Origin: Alphaproteobacteria bacterium
GTDB taxonomy: Bacteria; Pseudomonadota; Alphaproteobacteria; UBA6615
Assembly: GCA_039980135.1 (NCBI GenBank)
Contig: JBDXCV010000003.1
Location: 62,001-126,000 of the forward strand
Reading direction: 5' to 3'
Length of the DNA: 64,000 bases
Both the position numbers and the translations under genes were made by a program. The notes below the pieces were generated by a model. That model saw only the letters and a program-made list of their open reading frames with translations. It ran no database searches and was not told the DNA's origin. Shown here piece by piece: positions 35,128 through 44,730 of the stretch; within the stretch, counting starts at the first letter, position 1; each line of letters opens with the position of its first letter.

Positions 35128-38100
35128 TCACACAGGCGTGCGGCCGGCCGGTGCGTACGGATCGAGCAGCGCGTTCGGCAACGCCATCAGACGCGGCGCA
35201 TCGGTCCAGAGCAGGAAGGCGTCGACTGCGCGATCAGGCCAGGTTTGCCGGATAACATGCCGGTAAGCCGCCATCTGGCGCAGATAAATCGGGGCCACAT
35301 CCGATGCATTCGCGGGCGGCGGGCGATTCGACTTGTAGTCGACGATCGCGACCCGGTCGTCGGAAATCACGAGCCGATCGATTTGCCCGGAAATCACAAA
35401 AATTGTGCCGTCCGGTGCGGTCGCGGTTCCCGTGATCGACAGCTCGGCCAGGCTTTCCGGACCAAACAAATGGGCAAACTCGGCCGATTCCAGAACAGCC
35501 ATCACCTCGGTCACAAGCGCGGCCTGGGCGGCGGGCTCAAGCGCCAGCCCGGGTCGCGCGAGATAGCGCTGCGCCGAATCACGCCGCATATCCGGCGCCA
35601 GCGCAGGCAACCATTGCAGCAATCGGTGCAGGATATTCCCTCGCGCGAAACGCGCACCGTCATCCTCTGGCCCGACGGGCGCGCGCACCGGCGGGTCTTC
35701 ACCCGGATCGGACGGGGCCAGCGGCCGCGGCGGTGTCGGTTCGGGCGGTGCGGGCTGGCCCATCCAGATTGGCGGTACGGCGGTCGGTCTGTCAGCGCCC
35801 GTCCGGGCCTGTTTGACCTCGCCGCGCTGCGGTGCCGACAGGCGCAGAACCGGTGTCTCCTCGGTCGCGATGGATGCCAAAACAGGTTCTTCGACCGCCC
35901 GCGCCACGGGTGCCAGCGCCGGGCGCACAAGATCATACCAGGAACCCTCGGCGGGCGCGTTCCAGCCGCAGATATAAAGGCGTTCCTCGGCGCGGGTCAT
36001 GGCCACATACAGAAGCCGGCGATATTCCTCATCGCGTCGTGCGCGCACCCGCTCACGCAACGCCTGAGCCTTTGCATCGGCATCATCGGCCCGCGGCAGC
36101 CAGAGGAAATACGGCCCCTTTTCGTCCTCATCCCACAATATATTCGGCAGCATGCGCGGCAGGCGCGTCGTGTCGGGCAGGAAAACAATCGGCGCTTCCA
36201 GGCCTTTGGCACCGTGTACGGTCATCACGCGCACCGCACCACTGGTCTGGTCGAGATCGCGTTTGACCTCTGCCTGCCCCGCCGCGACCCAATGCAAAAA
36301 CCCCTGAAGGGTGGGCGCATGGCTGCGCTCATAGGCCAGGGCGAGAGAAAGAAACTCATCGATCGGATCCGCCGCATCGGCCCCCAGGCGCGCAAACAGC
36401 CGCGCGCGGCCGCCGCGCGCCAGCGCACCGGCATACAGTTCGTAGGGGCGCTCGAAATCGACCCGCCCCAGCAGATCGGAGAGCAGGTCATGCGCCTCAC
36501 CAAACAGGGCGTGGGCGTCTCGGTTCTGCACCAGCGTCCGCCAGAGACTGACCTCGCCCCGGTCATGGGCAAGCTTGAACAGGAGATCCTCGTCGAAACC
36601 GATCAGCGGGCTCTTGAGCAGGGTCGCGAGGGTCAAATCATCCTCGGGCAGCAACAGGAACGCGCCCAGCGCAAGCAGATCCATCACCGCGATCTGCTCA
36701 CTGAGGACCATGCGGTCGACCCCGGCAACCGGCACGTTACGGGCCTTGAACGCCCGCACGAGAGCCTCGACGAAGTCGCCGCGCTGGCGCACGAGAACCA
36801 TGATATCGCCGGCCGCGATCGGGCGTCCCTGGCTCTCGAGTATCTCGCCGGAGGCCAACCAGTCGGCCGTGCATGTCGCGATCAGATCGGCCAGTTGCTC
36901 CATCGCGCCGGCACGGGTGACCGGATCGACGGGTGGCTTCCAGGGTTCGGGGTCGTCCAGCTTGTCGACCACGAGCGGCGGCCAGAGCTCGACCCGACCC
37001 GCCGCCATGCTGCGCAACGGAGTGTGCTGTACGGGCGTGTCGGGATCGACCACGCCGGCCCCGGCTCGCGGTTCCGCGAAGACCCGGTCGACCGCCTCAA
37101 GCACCGGCCGCGCCGAACGGAACGAAAAGTCGAGCGCGACATTGTTCCATGCCCGTCGCGCATCCCCGGCGCGGGTCTCGAGAAACCTGCGGACTGCGTC
37201 GAAGCGGCTTGGGTCGGCGCCCTGGAAACCGTAGATCGACTGCTTCGCATCCCCGACTGCAAAAACGCTGCGCGCGGGCAGGCCGGCGGCTTCGGCGGCT
37301 TCTTCGCCGGCCCCCATGCCCGCAAAGAATTCTTCGACCAGAGCCAGCACGACATCCCACTGCTCGGGATTGGTGTCCTGCGCCTCGTCGATCAGCACAT
37401 GATCGATACCGCCATCCAGCTTGAACAGGACCCAGGCCGCCGCACCGTCACCGCGCAGCAGGGCGCGGGTGCGCGCGATCAGGTCGTCATAGTCCAGCCG
37501 GCCGCTTGATGCCTTGCGCGCCTCGTATCGCGAGACGAGCTCCGCGGCGAGCCGGACCAGCGCGCTGTTCGCCTGATAGAGATCGGCCTTCCGCAGCATC
37601 TCGTGGACCGCCAGCAGCCGTTCGCCTTCGGCCCGCACGACCGCCTCGACGTCGGGATTCTTCTGCTTGACCGGCTTGGTCGCAAGGCGCGCGCGCAGCT
37701 CTCCTTCTTTCGTCAGATAGGCCAACGCATAGGCATCGAATCCCTCGACGCGCGCCGCGGTGACGCCGGCCAGCCAGTCACCCATCAGCTGCGCGCGTTC
37801 CTTGTCTGTTTTCGAACCCCCGGCGAGCGCGCCTGCCGCATGGCGCAGCGCGGCACCGTCAAACGAACCTTCCGCGCATGCACCGGCAAGCACCTCGACC
37901 GGATCGGTATCGGGTGTCACATCGAGAATCTCGGCAATCCGTGCGCACACACCGTCGAGGCCGCCGAATGTCTGCAACATCTCGGCAAAGGGCGCCCGGG
38001 CGCGGGAAATCTCGTTGAGAAGATCGGGAAACCTTGTTTCATGCACACGGCCGGCCACGTTCGCGACGGCCAGACCCAGGTCGCCGTCATCCATATGCGC

Positions 38101-38619
38101 GCTGGCCAGCAGTGCCGCCTTGGCATCCTCCAGCAACTCGCCCGCGTCGCGTTCCTCCATCACCTGGAAATGGGGCACCACGCCTGCCTCCAGCGGGAAC
38201 CGCCGCAACACCGACTGACAGAAGGCGTGGATCGTCATGATCTTCATGCCGCCCGGGGCTTCGAGCACCTGCGCGAACAATTGCCGCGCGCGGCGGGCCG
38301 CGTCGTCCGGCGGCGGCGCCCCCAGCAAATCTGCCAGCCGCGCCGCGAGCATGTCGTCGTCGAGGACCGCCCAGTCTCCCAGCTCGGCATTTATTCGCCG
38401 CGCCATTTCCGCCGCCGCGGCCTTGGTAAAGGTCAGGCAGAGCACCCGTTGCGGCGCCACGCCCGCCAGCAACAGCCGTAACACCCGGTCACGCAGGACC
38501 CGGGTCTTGCCCGCGCCGGCCGACGCGGACACCCATGCGCTGACTTCGGCATTCGCGCCATCGCGCTGCCGCGCGCTGACCCGTTCGAGCAATTCGGGGT
38601 CGAAATCCGTGAGGCTCAT
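35128..38619 (-). CDS. addA: Double-strand break repair helicase/nuclease AddA
   Basis: A 1163-residue UvrD-like helicase with a C-terminal RecB-type nuclease. Walker A is SASAGAGKTR near residue 38; VLIDEAQDTNPEQWDV is motif II; VFAVGDAKQSIYGFQGAD is motif III; VMTVHGAKGLEAPIVFL and later YVAMTRAEERLYI are motifs V and VI. The nuclease ends with GQIDRLVISDDRVAIVDYKS, holding the Asp and Lys of the catalytic motif. With AddB it resects DNA ends for RecA. It overlaps addB by four bases. Confidence 0.95.
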   Translation of the reverse strand: MSLTDFDPELLERVSARQRDGANAEVSAWVSASAGAGKTRVLRDRVLRLLLAGVAPQRVLCLTFTKAAAAEMARRINAELGDWAVLDDDMLAARLADLLGAPPPDDAARRARQLFAQVLEAPGGMKIMTIHAFCQSVLRRFPLEAGVVPHFQVMEERDAGELLEDAKAALLASAHMDDGDLGLAVANVAGRVHETRFPDLLNEISRARAPFAEMLQTFGGLDGVCARIAEILDVTPDTDPVEVLAGACAEGSFDGAALRHAAGALAGGSKTDKERAQLMGDWLAGVTAARVEGFDAYALAYLTKEGELRARLATKPVKQKNPDVEAVVRAEGERLLAVHEMLRKADLYQANSALVRLAAELVSRYEARKASSGRLDYDDLIARTRALLRGDGAAAWVLFKLDGGIDHVLIDEAQDTNPEQWDVVLALVEEFFAGMGAGEEAAEAAGLPARSVFAVGDAKQSIYGFQGADPSRFDAVRRFLETRAGDARRAWNNVALDFSFRSARPVLEAVDRVFAEPRAGAGVVDPDTPVQHTPLRSMAAGRVELWPPLVVDKLDDPEPWKPPVDPVTRAGAMEQLADLIATCTADWLASGEILESQGRPIAAGDIMVLVRQRGDFVEALVRAFKARNVPVAGVDRMVLSEQIAVMDLLALGAFLLLPEDDLTLATLLKSPLIGFDEDLLFKLAHDRGEVSLWRTLVQNRDAHALFGEAHDLLSDLLGRVDFERPYELYAGALARGGRARLFARLGADAADPIDEFLSLALAYERSHAPTLQGFLHWVAAGQAEVKRDLDQTSGAVRVMTVHGAKGLEAPIVFLPDTTRLPRMLPNILWDEDEKGPYFLWLPRADDADAKAQALRERVRARRDEEYRRLLYVAMTRAEERLYICGWNAPAEGSWYDLVRPALAPVARAVEEPVLASIATEETPVLRLSAPQRGEVKQARTGADRPTAVPPIWMGQPAPPEPTPPRPLAPSDPGEDPPVRAPVGPEDDGARFARGNILHRLLQWLPALAPDMRRDSAQRYLARPGLALEPAAQAALVTEVMAVLESAEFAHLFGPESLAELSITGTATAPDGTIFVISGQIDRLVISDDRVAIVDYKSNRPPPANASDVAPIYLRQMAAYRHVIRQTWPDRAVDAFLLWTDAPRLMALPNALLDPYAPAGRTPV

Positions 38620-41600
38620 TCGTCCGCCTCCCCGCTCGCCCATTCCTTGACCCGCGCCAGATGCTCATAGTCAGAATAGGCCGGCGCGCGATCGGGGCGC
38701 GGGCGCGCCTCATACACGGTTTCCGGGTCGTCAAACCGGGTGACAAGCGCCTTGACCCCGTCCAGGGCCTCGGCGGCGGTTTGCGCAGGGTCATCGGCCG
38801 CATCACGCACCTGACCCGGCTCACGCCCGCCCGACAGGCGCCAGAAGGCCAGCTCCTCGACCGGTTTGGCCGGAATGCCCGGAAAGCCGCCCTGGGACAC
38901 CATTGCCGCCTCCAGCGGCAGCTGCGGCGCAAATCCGGCCTGCACCTCGCGTTTGGTCGGCGGCGCGCCGGTCTTGAAGTCGATAACGGCGATCCCACCA
39001 CCGACCAGTTCGTCGATCCGGTCGGCACGCGCCGTCAGGCGAAACCGACCGCCGGGGGCGTCAAACTCAATCGCGCCGCTGACTTCCATATGGGTCGCCT
39101 CCAGACGGGCCCGGCGCCCGGCCTCAACCGTCAATACCCAATCGGCAATACGCAGGAATCGCGGCCACCAAAAGGTCCAGACCGCGGGCACGCTGCGATA
39201 GGGCGCGAGTGCGGCCTCACCATGTGCGTGCAGCCGGTCACCCGCGTCTGCCGGTAGCGGGCCCGGCGGCAAGTCCGCCAGGAATACATCCAGAATATCG
39301 TGGATCAGCGAGCCATAGATCGCCGCATCGGCATTCTGGTCGAGGGGTGGCAGGGCGCGCAGTTTGAGAATCTCACGGGCATAGATCCCATACGGGTCAC
39401 GCATCCAGGTCTCGATCTGGGTGACCGACAATCTTCGCGGGCGAGCCGCGACGGGCGGCGACGGCCGCGGGCGCACCGCCAGCGACACCGCGTCCGCATC
39501 CTGTCGCTCACCGGGACCATCCAGCGCGTGCCACCAATCGCGATAGGCCTGCGCGCGGGTCTCGGCGTCGGGGTCGGTCCGGAGGTCCAGCGCGCGCGTC
39601 GCGACATCGAGCCGGGTCAGCCAGCGCGACGGCATGCTCGGGGCGCCGTCCACCCGCGCCGACCGGGTGAGGACGACGTCTCCCGCGCAAAATGCCTGAG
39701 CGAAATCATGCGCACTCAATCCAATCCGGCGCTCGGGAGACGGCAGCCCGAAATCGGCACGCATCGTCCGCCCCATCCACGGGTCCACGGACGGGTCCGG
39801 CGGCCAGCTCCCTTCGTTCAGACTGCCCAGAACGGTCACGTCGAAATGCTGTAACCGCGCCTCCAACGGCCCGAGAATGGCCAGGCGCGGATGCGCCCCG
39901 AATCGGGGCCGCACCATGCGTCCGGCCAGCAGCGAATCGAACAGGGCCGGATAGCGCCCCGGGGGTATCGGTCCGAGACCGTCGCCGGCCTCCAACAATT
40001 CAGAAACAAAAGTCGCGAGCGCCTCCCCGGCATCACCGCTCCATAGCCGGGCGGCCCCGGTCATCTCGTCGCTCGCGGCCAGCGCCTCGCAGAACGCGAT
40101 ATGCGCGCGCACATAGTCCGGCAGCATCACCGCCGGCGCGCGCTGTAGCGCCGCAACCGGCGCCCCGATGTGGGCAATCCTGTCGATCAACGCGAGAACG
40201 CCGTCATAGTCTTGCGGATCGGCGTTATCGCGCGCGGCGAGTCCTTCCGCCGCGCGGTCGAGCGCATGCGACTGACGCGTTTGCGCAGCCGACCGCAGGC
40301 CATCGAATCCGCTCGCCGGGCGCGGGCCGCGCAAGACCAGACGCTCCAGCTCCCGGGCCATTGCCCGAAATTCCGCCGGTGATCGTCCGAAAGCTGCCAG
40401 GGGATGTTTCAGCAACGACAGGAGCGGCACAGGCGCCAGGTCCTCATGCAGCGCCCGAACTGCCAGCCGAAGGAAGATACCGGGAGGTGTTTCCGCCAGC
40501 GGTGTGCCGGCGCTGTCATCGATATCGACGCTCCAACGGCCCAAGATCGACGCCACCCGGCGCGCGAGTCCCCGATCGGGCGTGATCAACGCAGCGGTAC
40601 GGCCCTCGGTCTCCAGCGCCTCGCGCAAGACAAGCGCAATGATGCCGGCCTCCTCATGCGGTTCCTGTGCTTCAATCTGTACGACACCCTGCAATGCTTC
40701 GGGTGCGATGCTCCCGCGCTCCTCACGCCAGGCCCGGGTCGTAGCTGCCGGACGCAAGGCTTCGCCGACCAGGCGTTCGCGCGCCGGGCCCGACCCGCGT
40801 GCCGGCGCCGTGGCGGGCCATTCCGCGACATCCATCCGGTCCGCCTCCAACCGCTGCAGCAATTGCCGCAATCCGAACTGGGGATGGCCGGAATCCAAGC
40901 TGGCCCAACTGTCCGCGTCGAGCATTCGATCGAGACCCGGCAGCACGACATATCCCGACGGCAGCCCTGCCACCGTCGCAAGCAGGTCCGCCGTCGCGGG
41001 AATGCTGCCCGTACTCCCGGCGGCGATAATCGGGTCACGCGGCGGATTACGACGCCACGCCGCACCCCGTGCATGCAACAGGCGGTTGCGGCGTTCCGCC
41101 GGGTCAATCGCGCCCTCCCCAGCCAGCACCGCCGGCCATGTCTCGGTGAGAATTTTCAGGAAGCCGAGCGTCTCCTGCCAATGGGCGGCATAGGCATCGG
41201 GAACCAGGTTTTCGAGCGCATCGAAATCGAGCCGCTCTGTTTGCACCTGATCCAGCAATCGACCAAGCTCGCCGGCCAGCTCGATCGCGTGATCGACCGA
41301 CAGTTCCTGGGATTGGCCGAGCGGCCGCGCCTGCAGCAGCCGCGCCAACAATATCCGCCTTCGCAGTTCCGGCACCGCGGGCGGCACCTCGGCATCGACC
41401 TCAAGCAGGGCCGCCGGCTCCCCGGTCAGCAGCATCTCGTCTTCGTCGATATCGCCGATCGGAATCAATCGCGGCAACACCAGAGGGGCGCCATCGGTCA
41501 GGCGCAAAAAAGCATCCTGCATCGCACGGCAGGCCCGCCGGGTCGGCAACAGGATCGTCGTTCGTGCCAGCGCCAGAGGATCGTCATCGGCAACCGACGC

Positions 41601-41720
41601 GGACAGGATTCTGGATGTCAGCTCCGCGAGAAACGGCCGGTGCGCTGCGATCGAATAGAGCCCCGGCGCCGGCAACGCGCCAGACCCGGCCGTGGTCGCC
41701 TCGCGCGCGGGCCCGGTCAT
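38616..41720 (-). CDS. addB: Double-strand break repair protein AddB
   Basis: A 1034-residue partner of AddA. Its N-terminal helicase-like part has no Walker A lysine motif (TILLPTRRACRAMQDAF at that place), as in alphaproteobacterial AddB. The C-terminal nuclease carries FRLTARADRIDEL and IAVIDFKTG, the RecB-nuclease Asp/Lys motif. No Cys cluster for the 4Fe-4S group of the Bacillus protein is seen. The ATG at 41720 overlaps tsaE by four bases; a longer start would run into tsaE. Confidence 0.92.
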   Translation of the reverse strand: MTGPAREATTAGSGALPAPGLYSIAAHRPFLAELTSRILSASVADDDPLALARTTILLPTRRACRAMQDAFLRLTDGAPLVLPRLIPIGDIDEDEMLLTGEPAALLEVDAEVPPAVPELRRRILLARLLQARPLGQSQELSVDHAIELAGELGRLLDQVQTERLDFDALENLVPDAYAAHWQETLGFLKILTETWPAVLAGEGAIDPAERRNRLLHARGAAWRRNPPRDPIIAAGSTGSIPATADLLATVAGLPSGYVVLPGLDRMLDADSWASLDSGHPQFGLRQLLQRLEADRMDVAEWPATAPARGSGPARERLVGEALRPAATTRAWREERGSIAPEALQGVVQIEAQEPHEEAGIIALVLREALETEGRTAALITPDRGLARRVASILGRWSVDIDDSAGTPLAETPPGIFLRLAVRALHEDLAPVPLLSLLKHPLAAFGRSPAEFRAMARELERLVLRGPRPASGFDGLRSAAQTRQSHALDRAAEGLAARDNADPQDYDGVLALIDRIAHIGAPVAALQRAPAVMLPDYVRAHIAFCEALAASDEMTGAARLWSGDAGEALATFVSELLEAGDGLGPIPPGRYPALFDSLLAGRMVRPRFGAHPRLAILGPLEARLQHFDVTVLGSLNEGSWPPDPSVDPWMGRTMRADFGLPSPERRIGLSAHDFAQAFCAGDVVLTRSARVDGAPSMPSRWLTRLDVATRALDLRTDPDAETRAQAYRDWWHALDGPGERQDADAVSLAVRPRPSPPVAARPRRLSVTQIETWMRDPYGIYAREILKLRALPPLDQNADAAIYGSLIHDILDVFLADLPPGPLPADAGDRLHAHGEAALAPYRSVPAVWTFWWPRFLRIADWVLTVEAGRRARLEATHMEVSGAIEFDAPGGRFRLTARADRIDELVGGGIAVIDFKTGAPPTKREVQAGFAPQLPLEAAMVSQGGFPGIPAKPVEELAFWRLSGGREPGQVRDAADDPAQTAAEALDGVKALVTRFDDPETVYEARPRPDRAPAYSDYEHLARVKEWASGEADE

Positions 41721-42226
41721 GGGTGCAGGTCGTGCAGCCGTTCCGCCCACGCCCGCGGCCCCGAAAGCCGTGCGACCCGCGTTTGCCCGGATGCCGCGTA
41801 GTCGAGCTGGACATCCAGCCGCGTTGCCGGCAGATCGGCACCCAGCCGTTCCGCCCATTCGAGCAGGACGATTCCCTCTGCCCGCGCGTCGTCGAAGCCG
41901 AGCTCAACGACCTCATCGGGATGGCCGATGCGATAGAGATCGAAATGCCAGACGGGAACCGGGTCGGTCTCATAGTGCTGCACGAGCGTGAAGGTCGGGC
42001 TCGGCACCGGACCGCCATAACCCAGCCCACCGATCAATCCACGCGCCAGCGTGGTCTTGCCCGCACCGAGATCGCCCGCCAGCGCGAGCAGGTCGCCACG
42101 GCGCAGGTGTGGCGCCAGCGCCGCCCCCAGCGCCACGGTGGACGCCGCATCAGGCAGATCGAAGCGCCGGGCATATCCGTCCGCGCCCGCCCGGTTCGGC
42201 TCGAGCGCCGACCCCTGGGCGTTCAT
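41717..42226 (-). CDS. tsaE: tRNA threonylcarbamoyladenosine biosynthesis ATPase TsaE
   Basis: A 169-residue P-loop ATPase needed for t6A37 of tRNA together with TsaB and TsaD. Walker A is GDLGAGKTT (residues 51-59); SPTFTLVQHYE and the VWHFDLYRIG segment follow, and ILLEWAERL is the conserved C-terminal signature. It sits between divL (ATGA overlap) and addB (ATGA overlap). In many alphaproteobacteria the genes for the sugar kinase AmgK and the nucleotidyltransferase MurU lie between tsaE and addB; both are missing here. Confidence 0.95.
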   Translation of the reverse strand: MNAQGSALEPNRAGADGYARRFDLPDAASTVALGAALAPHLRRGDLLALAGDLGAGKTTLARGLIGGLGYGGPVPSPTFTLVQHYETDPVPVWHFDLYRIGHPDEVVELGFDDARAEGIVLLEWAERLGADLPATRLDVQLDYAASGQTRVARLSGPRAWAERLHDLHP

Positions 42227-44613
42227 ACCGCCTCTTCCGCGGTATCAGGAGCCGTCGACCGACGTGGCAGACGGCAAACGATGGCGGTGCCCTCATCGGG
42301 CGCCGATTCGATCGCGACATCACCGCCGTGCAGTTCGACGAAACTCTTCACCAGGCTCAACCCGAGCCCGGCACCCACGCCCGATTGCCGCCCACGCGGC
42401 CGGTTGCCGCGCTCGAATTTTTCCAGCACCCGTTCGCGCTCATCGACGTGAATCCCGACCCCGGTATCCGAGACCCGAAACTCGATATCCTCGTCGAGGC
42501 TTATCGACGACAGGGTGATCACACCGCGATCTGGCGTAAACTTGATGGCGTTGCTGACCAGATTGAACAGCACCTGCTTCAGGCGCCGTTCGTCGGCATA
42601 CATCGATCCGATATCCGTAGCACAATCGAGAACCAGTTTCTGCTCCTTGCCCCGTGCGCGCTCGCGATTCAGCGCAAACACGCCGGCAATCATCGTGTGA
42701 ATATCGAACTGGACCCTGTCGAGCGTCATATACCCGGCCTCGATCGTCGCCAGATCGAGGATGTCGTTGATCAATTCGAGCAAGGCCTCGCTGGCCTCGA
42801 GAATGCCACCGATATACTCGCTTTGCCGCTCATTCAGCGGACCGAACATGTCGCCATTCAGCACTTCGGCAAATCCGATGATCGTGTTCAGAGGCGTGCG
42901 CAGCTCGTAGGAGACATTCGCCACGAACTCCGACTTCAACCGGTCGGCCTCCTCAAGCGCCTCGTTGCGTTCGCGCAACGCCCGTTCGACCCGGTTCGAA
43001 TCCGAGACGTCAAAATAGGTCATCAGCATCATGCCGTCGGGCAACGGCACGCCGGTATACTGGATGACCGTGCCGTTGGCGCGCTCATGGGTTCCGGAAA
43101 CCGGCTCGCGCGACATCAGCCGACCGATGATTTCCTTCCGGCGCTCATCCCAGGCGGCCTCATCATCGACCGCGTAGAAGTGCCGCGCCTTGTCGACCAG
43201 GTCGGATATCTGCGGTTCTCCCGCAAGGTCGGCCTCGCTGAACTGCCAGATGCGGCTGTAGGCCGAATTGCAGAGTTTGAGGCGCCCATCGGGGCCGACC
43301 AGCGCGACACCCTCATAGAGGTTATCCAGGGTCCGGCGCTGGACTTCGATGAGCGTGTTGTACTGCGCCTCCATCGTCAGGCGATCCGTCACATCCTCAT
43401 AGGTGAACATCAGGCCACCCAGCGGATGCGGCGAGACGCGCTTGAACAAGGTCTTGCCATCCGGCAGATGGACCAGAGTCTCGGTCGGCGCGATGAGGGA
43501 TGTGAACAGTGCGACCTGCTCCTGCTTGTAGGCGCGGAAATCGACCTCTTCGGACACAAGCCGGCGGTCGCGCAGCGTCTCGAGCTCGTCACCGAGCGTC
43601 GGTTCGCTATCGAGCCACCCGGGATCGGCGTCCCACAGGCGGGCATAGGCGCTGTTGTAGAATTTCAATCGCGTGTCCGAGCCATAGATCGCCACCGCAA
43701 CGGCGAGGTTCTCGAGCACGTCGCTCTGGGCCGCGACATGACTCGACAGCTCCTCCTGCACCTCTTCCAACTGGGTAAAATCGACCGCGTAGCCGATCAC
43801 ACCCATTTCGCCGGCGGACACCTCGTTGAACTCCAGCAGCCGGCGCGCGCCGTCGATCACCACATGCCGGCTTTCCGACTGCGGGGTCCCGGTCGACTGC
43901 GCGCGGGCGGCGATCTGTGCCTCGACATTGGTTTCCAGATCCTCAAGCTCTGACGGTCGCGTCTCGCCGTCATCGGAATCCGGACTGATGGCCTCCACAT
44001 AGGCGCGGTTGACCTGGGCCAGCGACAGGTCGCGGCTTCGTCGCCAGACCATGATCGGCAACGCATCCAGCATGGCCCGATAGCCGTCTCTCTCGACCTG
44101 GGCTGCCGTCAGCTGGATGGCGGTATCGGACTGGATGGCCGTCTCGTTGGTCACGTCGGCAACCCACAACACGTCGAGCGGCACGTCGCGCGCGCGACGC
44201 CCGTCGATCCGCAATGCCTGACCCGCATCAATTGTCAGCATCGTCAGGGAGAAGCCCTCGCCGCGCGTCTGGAGTCCCTCGACCAGCCGCGTGATCCGCT
44301 GGCGGTCGGCCTCGCCAAACTTTGCCAGAAACGCATCGAAGCCCGCGCGGCCGTCATCGAGCATCGCGGCCAGGCCGTCGGAAATGACGGGGTCGCCCCC
44401 GTCGAGCCAGGTCACGAAACCGCCGGGAACGGTGGCGAGCGTCGCGCCGAGGCGGGAGCGCGATGCCTCGGCATCACGCATTCTGCGGCCACCCGAGTAC
44501 CGGCCGAGCGCATAGCCGACGACAGCGGAAGCACCCGCGATCGCGGCAATCACCAGAATCAGTACATGTATCGACACGCGCTGCAATCTCGCACAGTCAT
44601 ACCGGCCGGCCAT
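42223..44613 (-). CDS. divL: DivL-type PAS-domain pseudo-histidine kinase (Tyr at the phosphoacceptor site)
   Basis: A 796-residue protein: an N-terminal membrane segment (about residues 16-35), successive PAS domains (about 55-540), a coiled-coil linker, then HisKA and HATPase_c. In the H-box the phosphoacceptor His is Tyr569 (codon TAC at 42909-42907) in NVSYELRTPLNTIIGFAEVL, the hallmark of DivL, which in Caulobacter binds phosphorylated DivK and steers the CckA kinase in cell-cycle control. The ATPase part keeps NLVSNAIKFTPD and the GAGLGLSL box. The start is uncertain; a GTG at 44577 would remove 12 residues. It overlaps tsaE and lies downstream of ahcY. Confidence 0.9.
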   Translation of the reverse strand: MAGRYDCARLQRVSIHVLILVIAAIAGASAVVGYALGRYSGGRRMRDAEASRSRLGATLATVPGGFVTWLDGGDPVISDGLAAMLDDGRAGFDAFLAKFGEADRQRITRLVEGLQTRGEGFSLTMLTIDAGQALRIDGRRARDVPLDVLWVADVTNETAIQSDTAIQLTAAQVERDGYRAMLDALPIMVWRRSRDLSLAQVNRAYVEAISPDSDDGETRPSELEDLETNVEAQIAARAQSTGTPQSESRHVVIDGARRLLEFNEVSAGEMGVIGYAVDFTQLEEVQEELSSHVAAQSDVLENLAVAVAIYGSDTRLKFYNSAYARLWDADPGWLDSEPTLGDELETLRDRRLVSEEVDFRAYKQEQVALFTSLIAPTETLVHLPDGKTLFKRVSPHPLGGLMFTYEDVTDRLTMEAQYNTLIEVQRRTLDNLYEGVALVGPDGRLKLCNSAYSRIWQFSEADLAGEPQISDLVDKARHFYAVDDEAAWDERRKEIIGRLMSREPVSGTHERANGTVIQYTGVPLPDGMMLMTYFDVSDSNRVERALRERNEALEEADRLKSEFVANVSYELRTPLNTIIGFAEVLNGDMFGPLNERQSEYIGGILEASEALLELINDILDLATIEAGYMTLDRVQFDIHTMIAGVFALNRERARGKEQKLVLDCATDIGSMYADERRLKQVLFNLVSNAIKFTPDRGVITLSSISLDEDIEFRVSDTGVGIHVDERERVLEKFERGNRPRGRQSGVGAGLGLSLVKSFVELHGGDVAIESAPDEGTAIVCRLPRRSTAPDTAEEAV

Positions 44614-44730
44614 GTGACCGGCGCGGCGCCCCGAATCGGGCGGAACGATCGGAGTCTAGTGACTTGTCTGCCCGGAATGAACCGCTTCCTTGCCAACCCG
44701 GTTCCTTTCCGCCGATGCAGCGGCCGCCGG

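Noticed and set aside
35068-37509. Plus-strand open frame of 813 codons across addA
   Set aside because: Antisense to addA, whose helicase and nuclease motifs are clear; composition is typical of a shadow frame.
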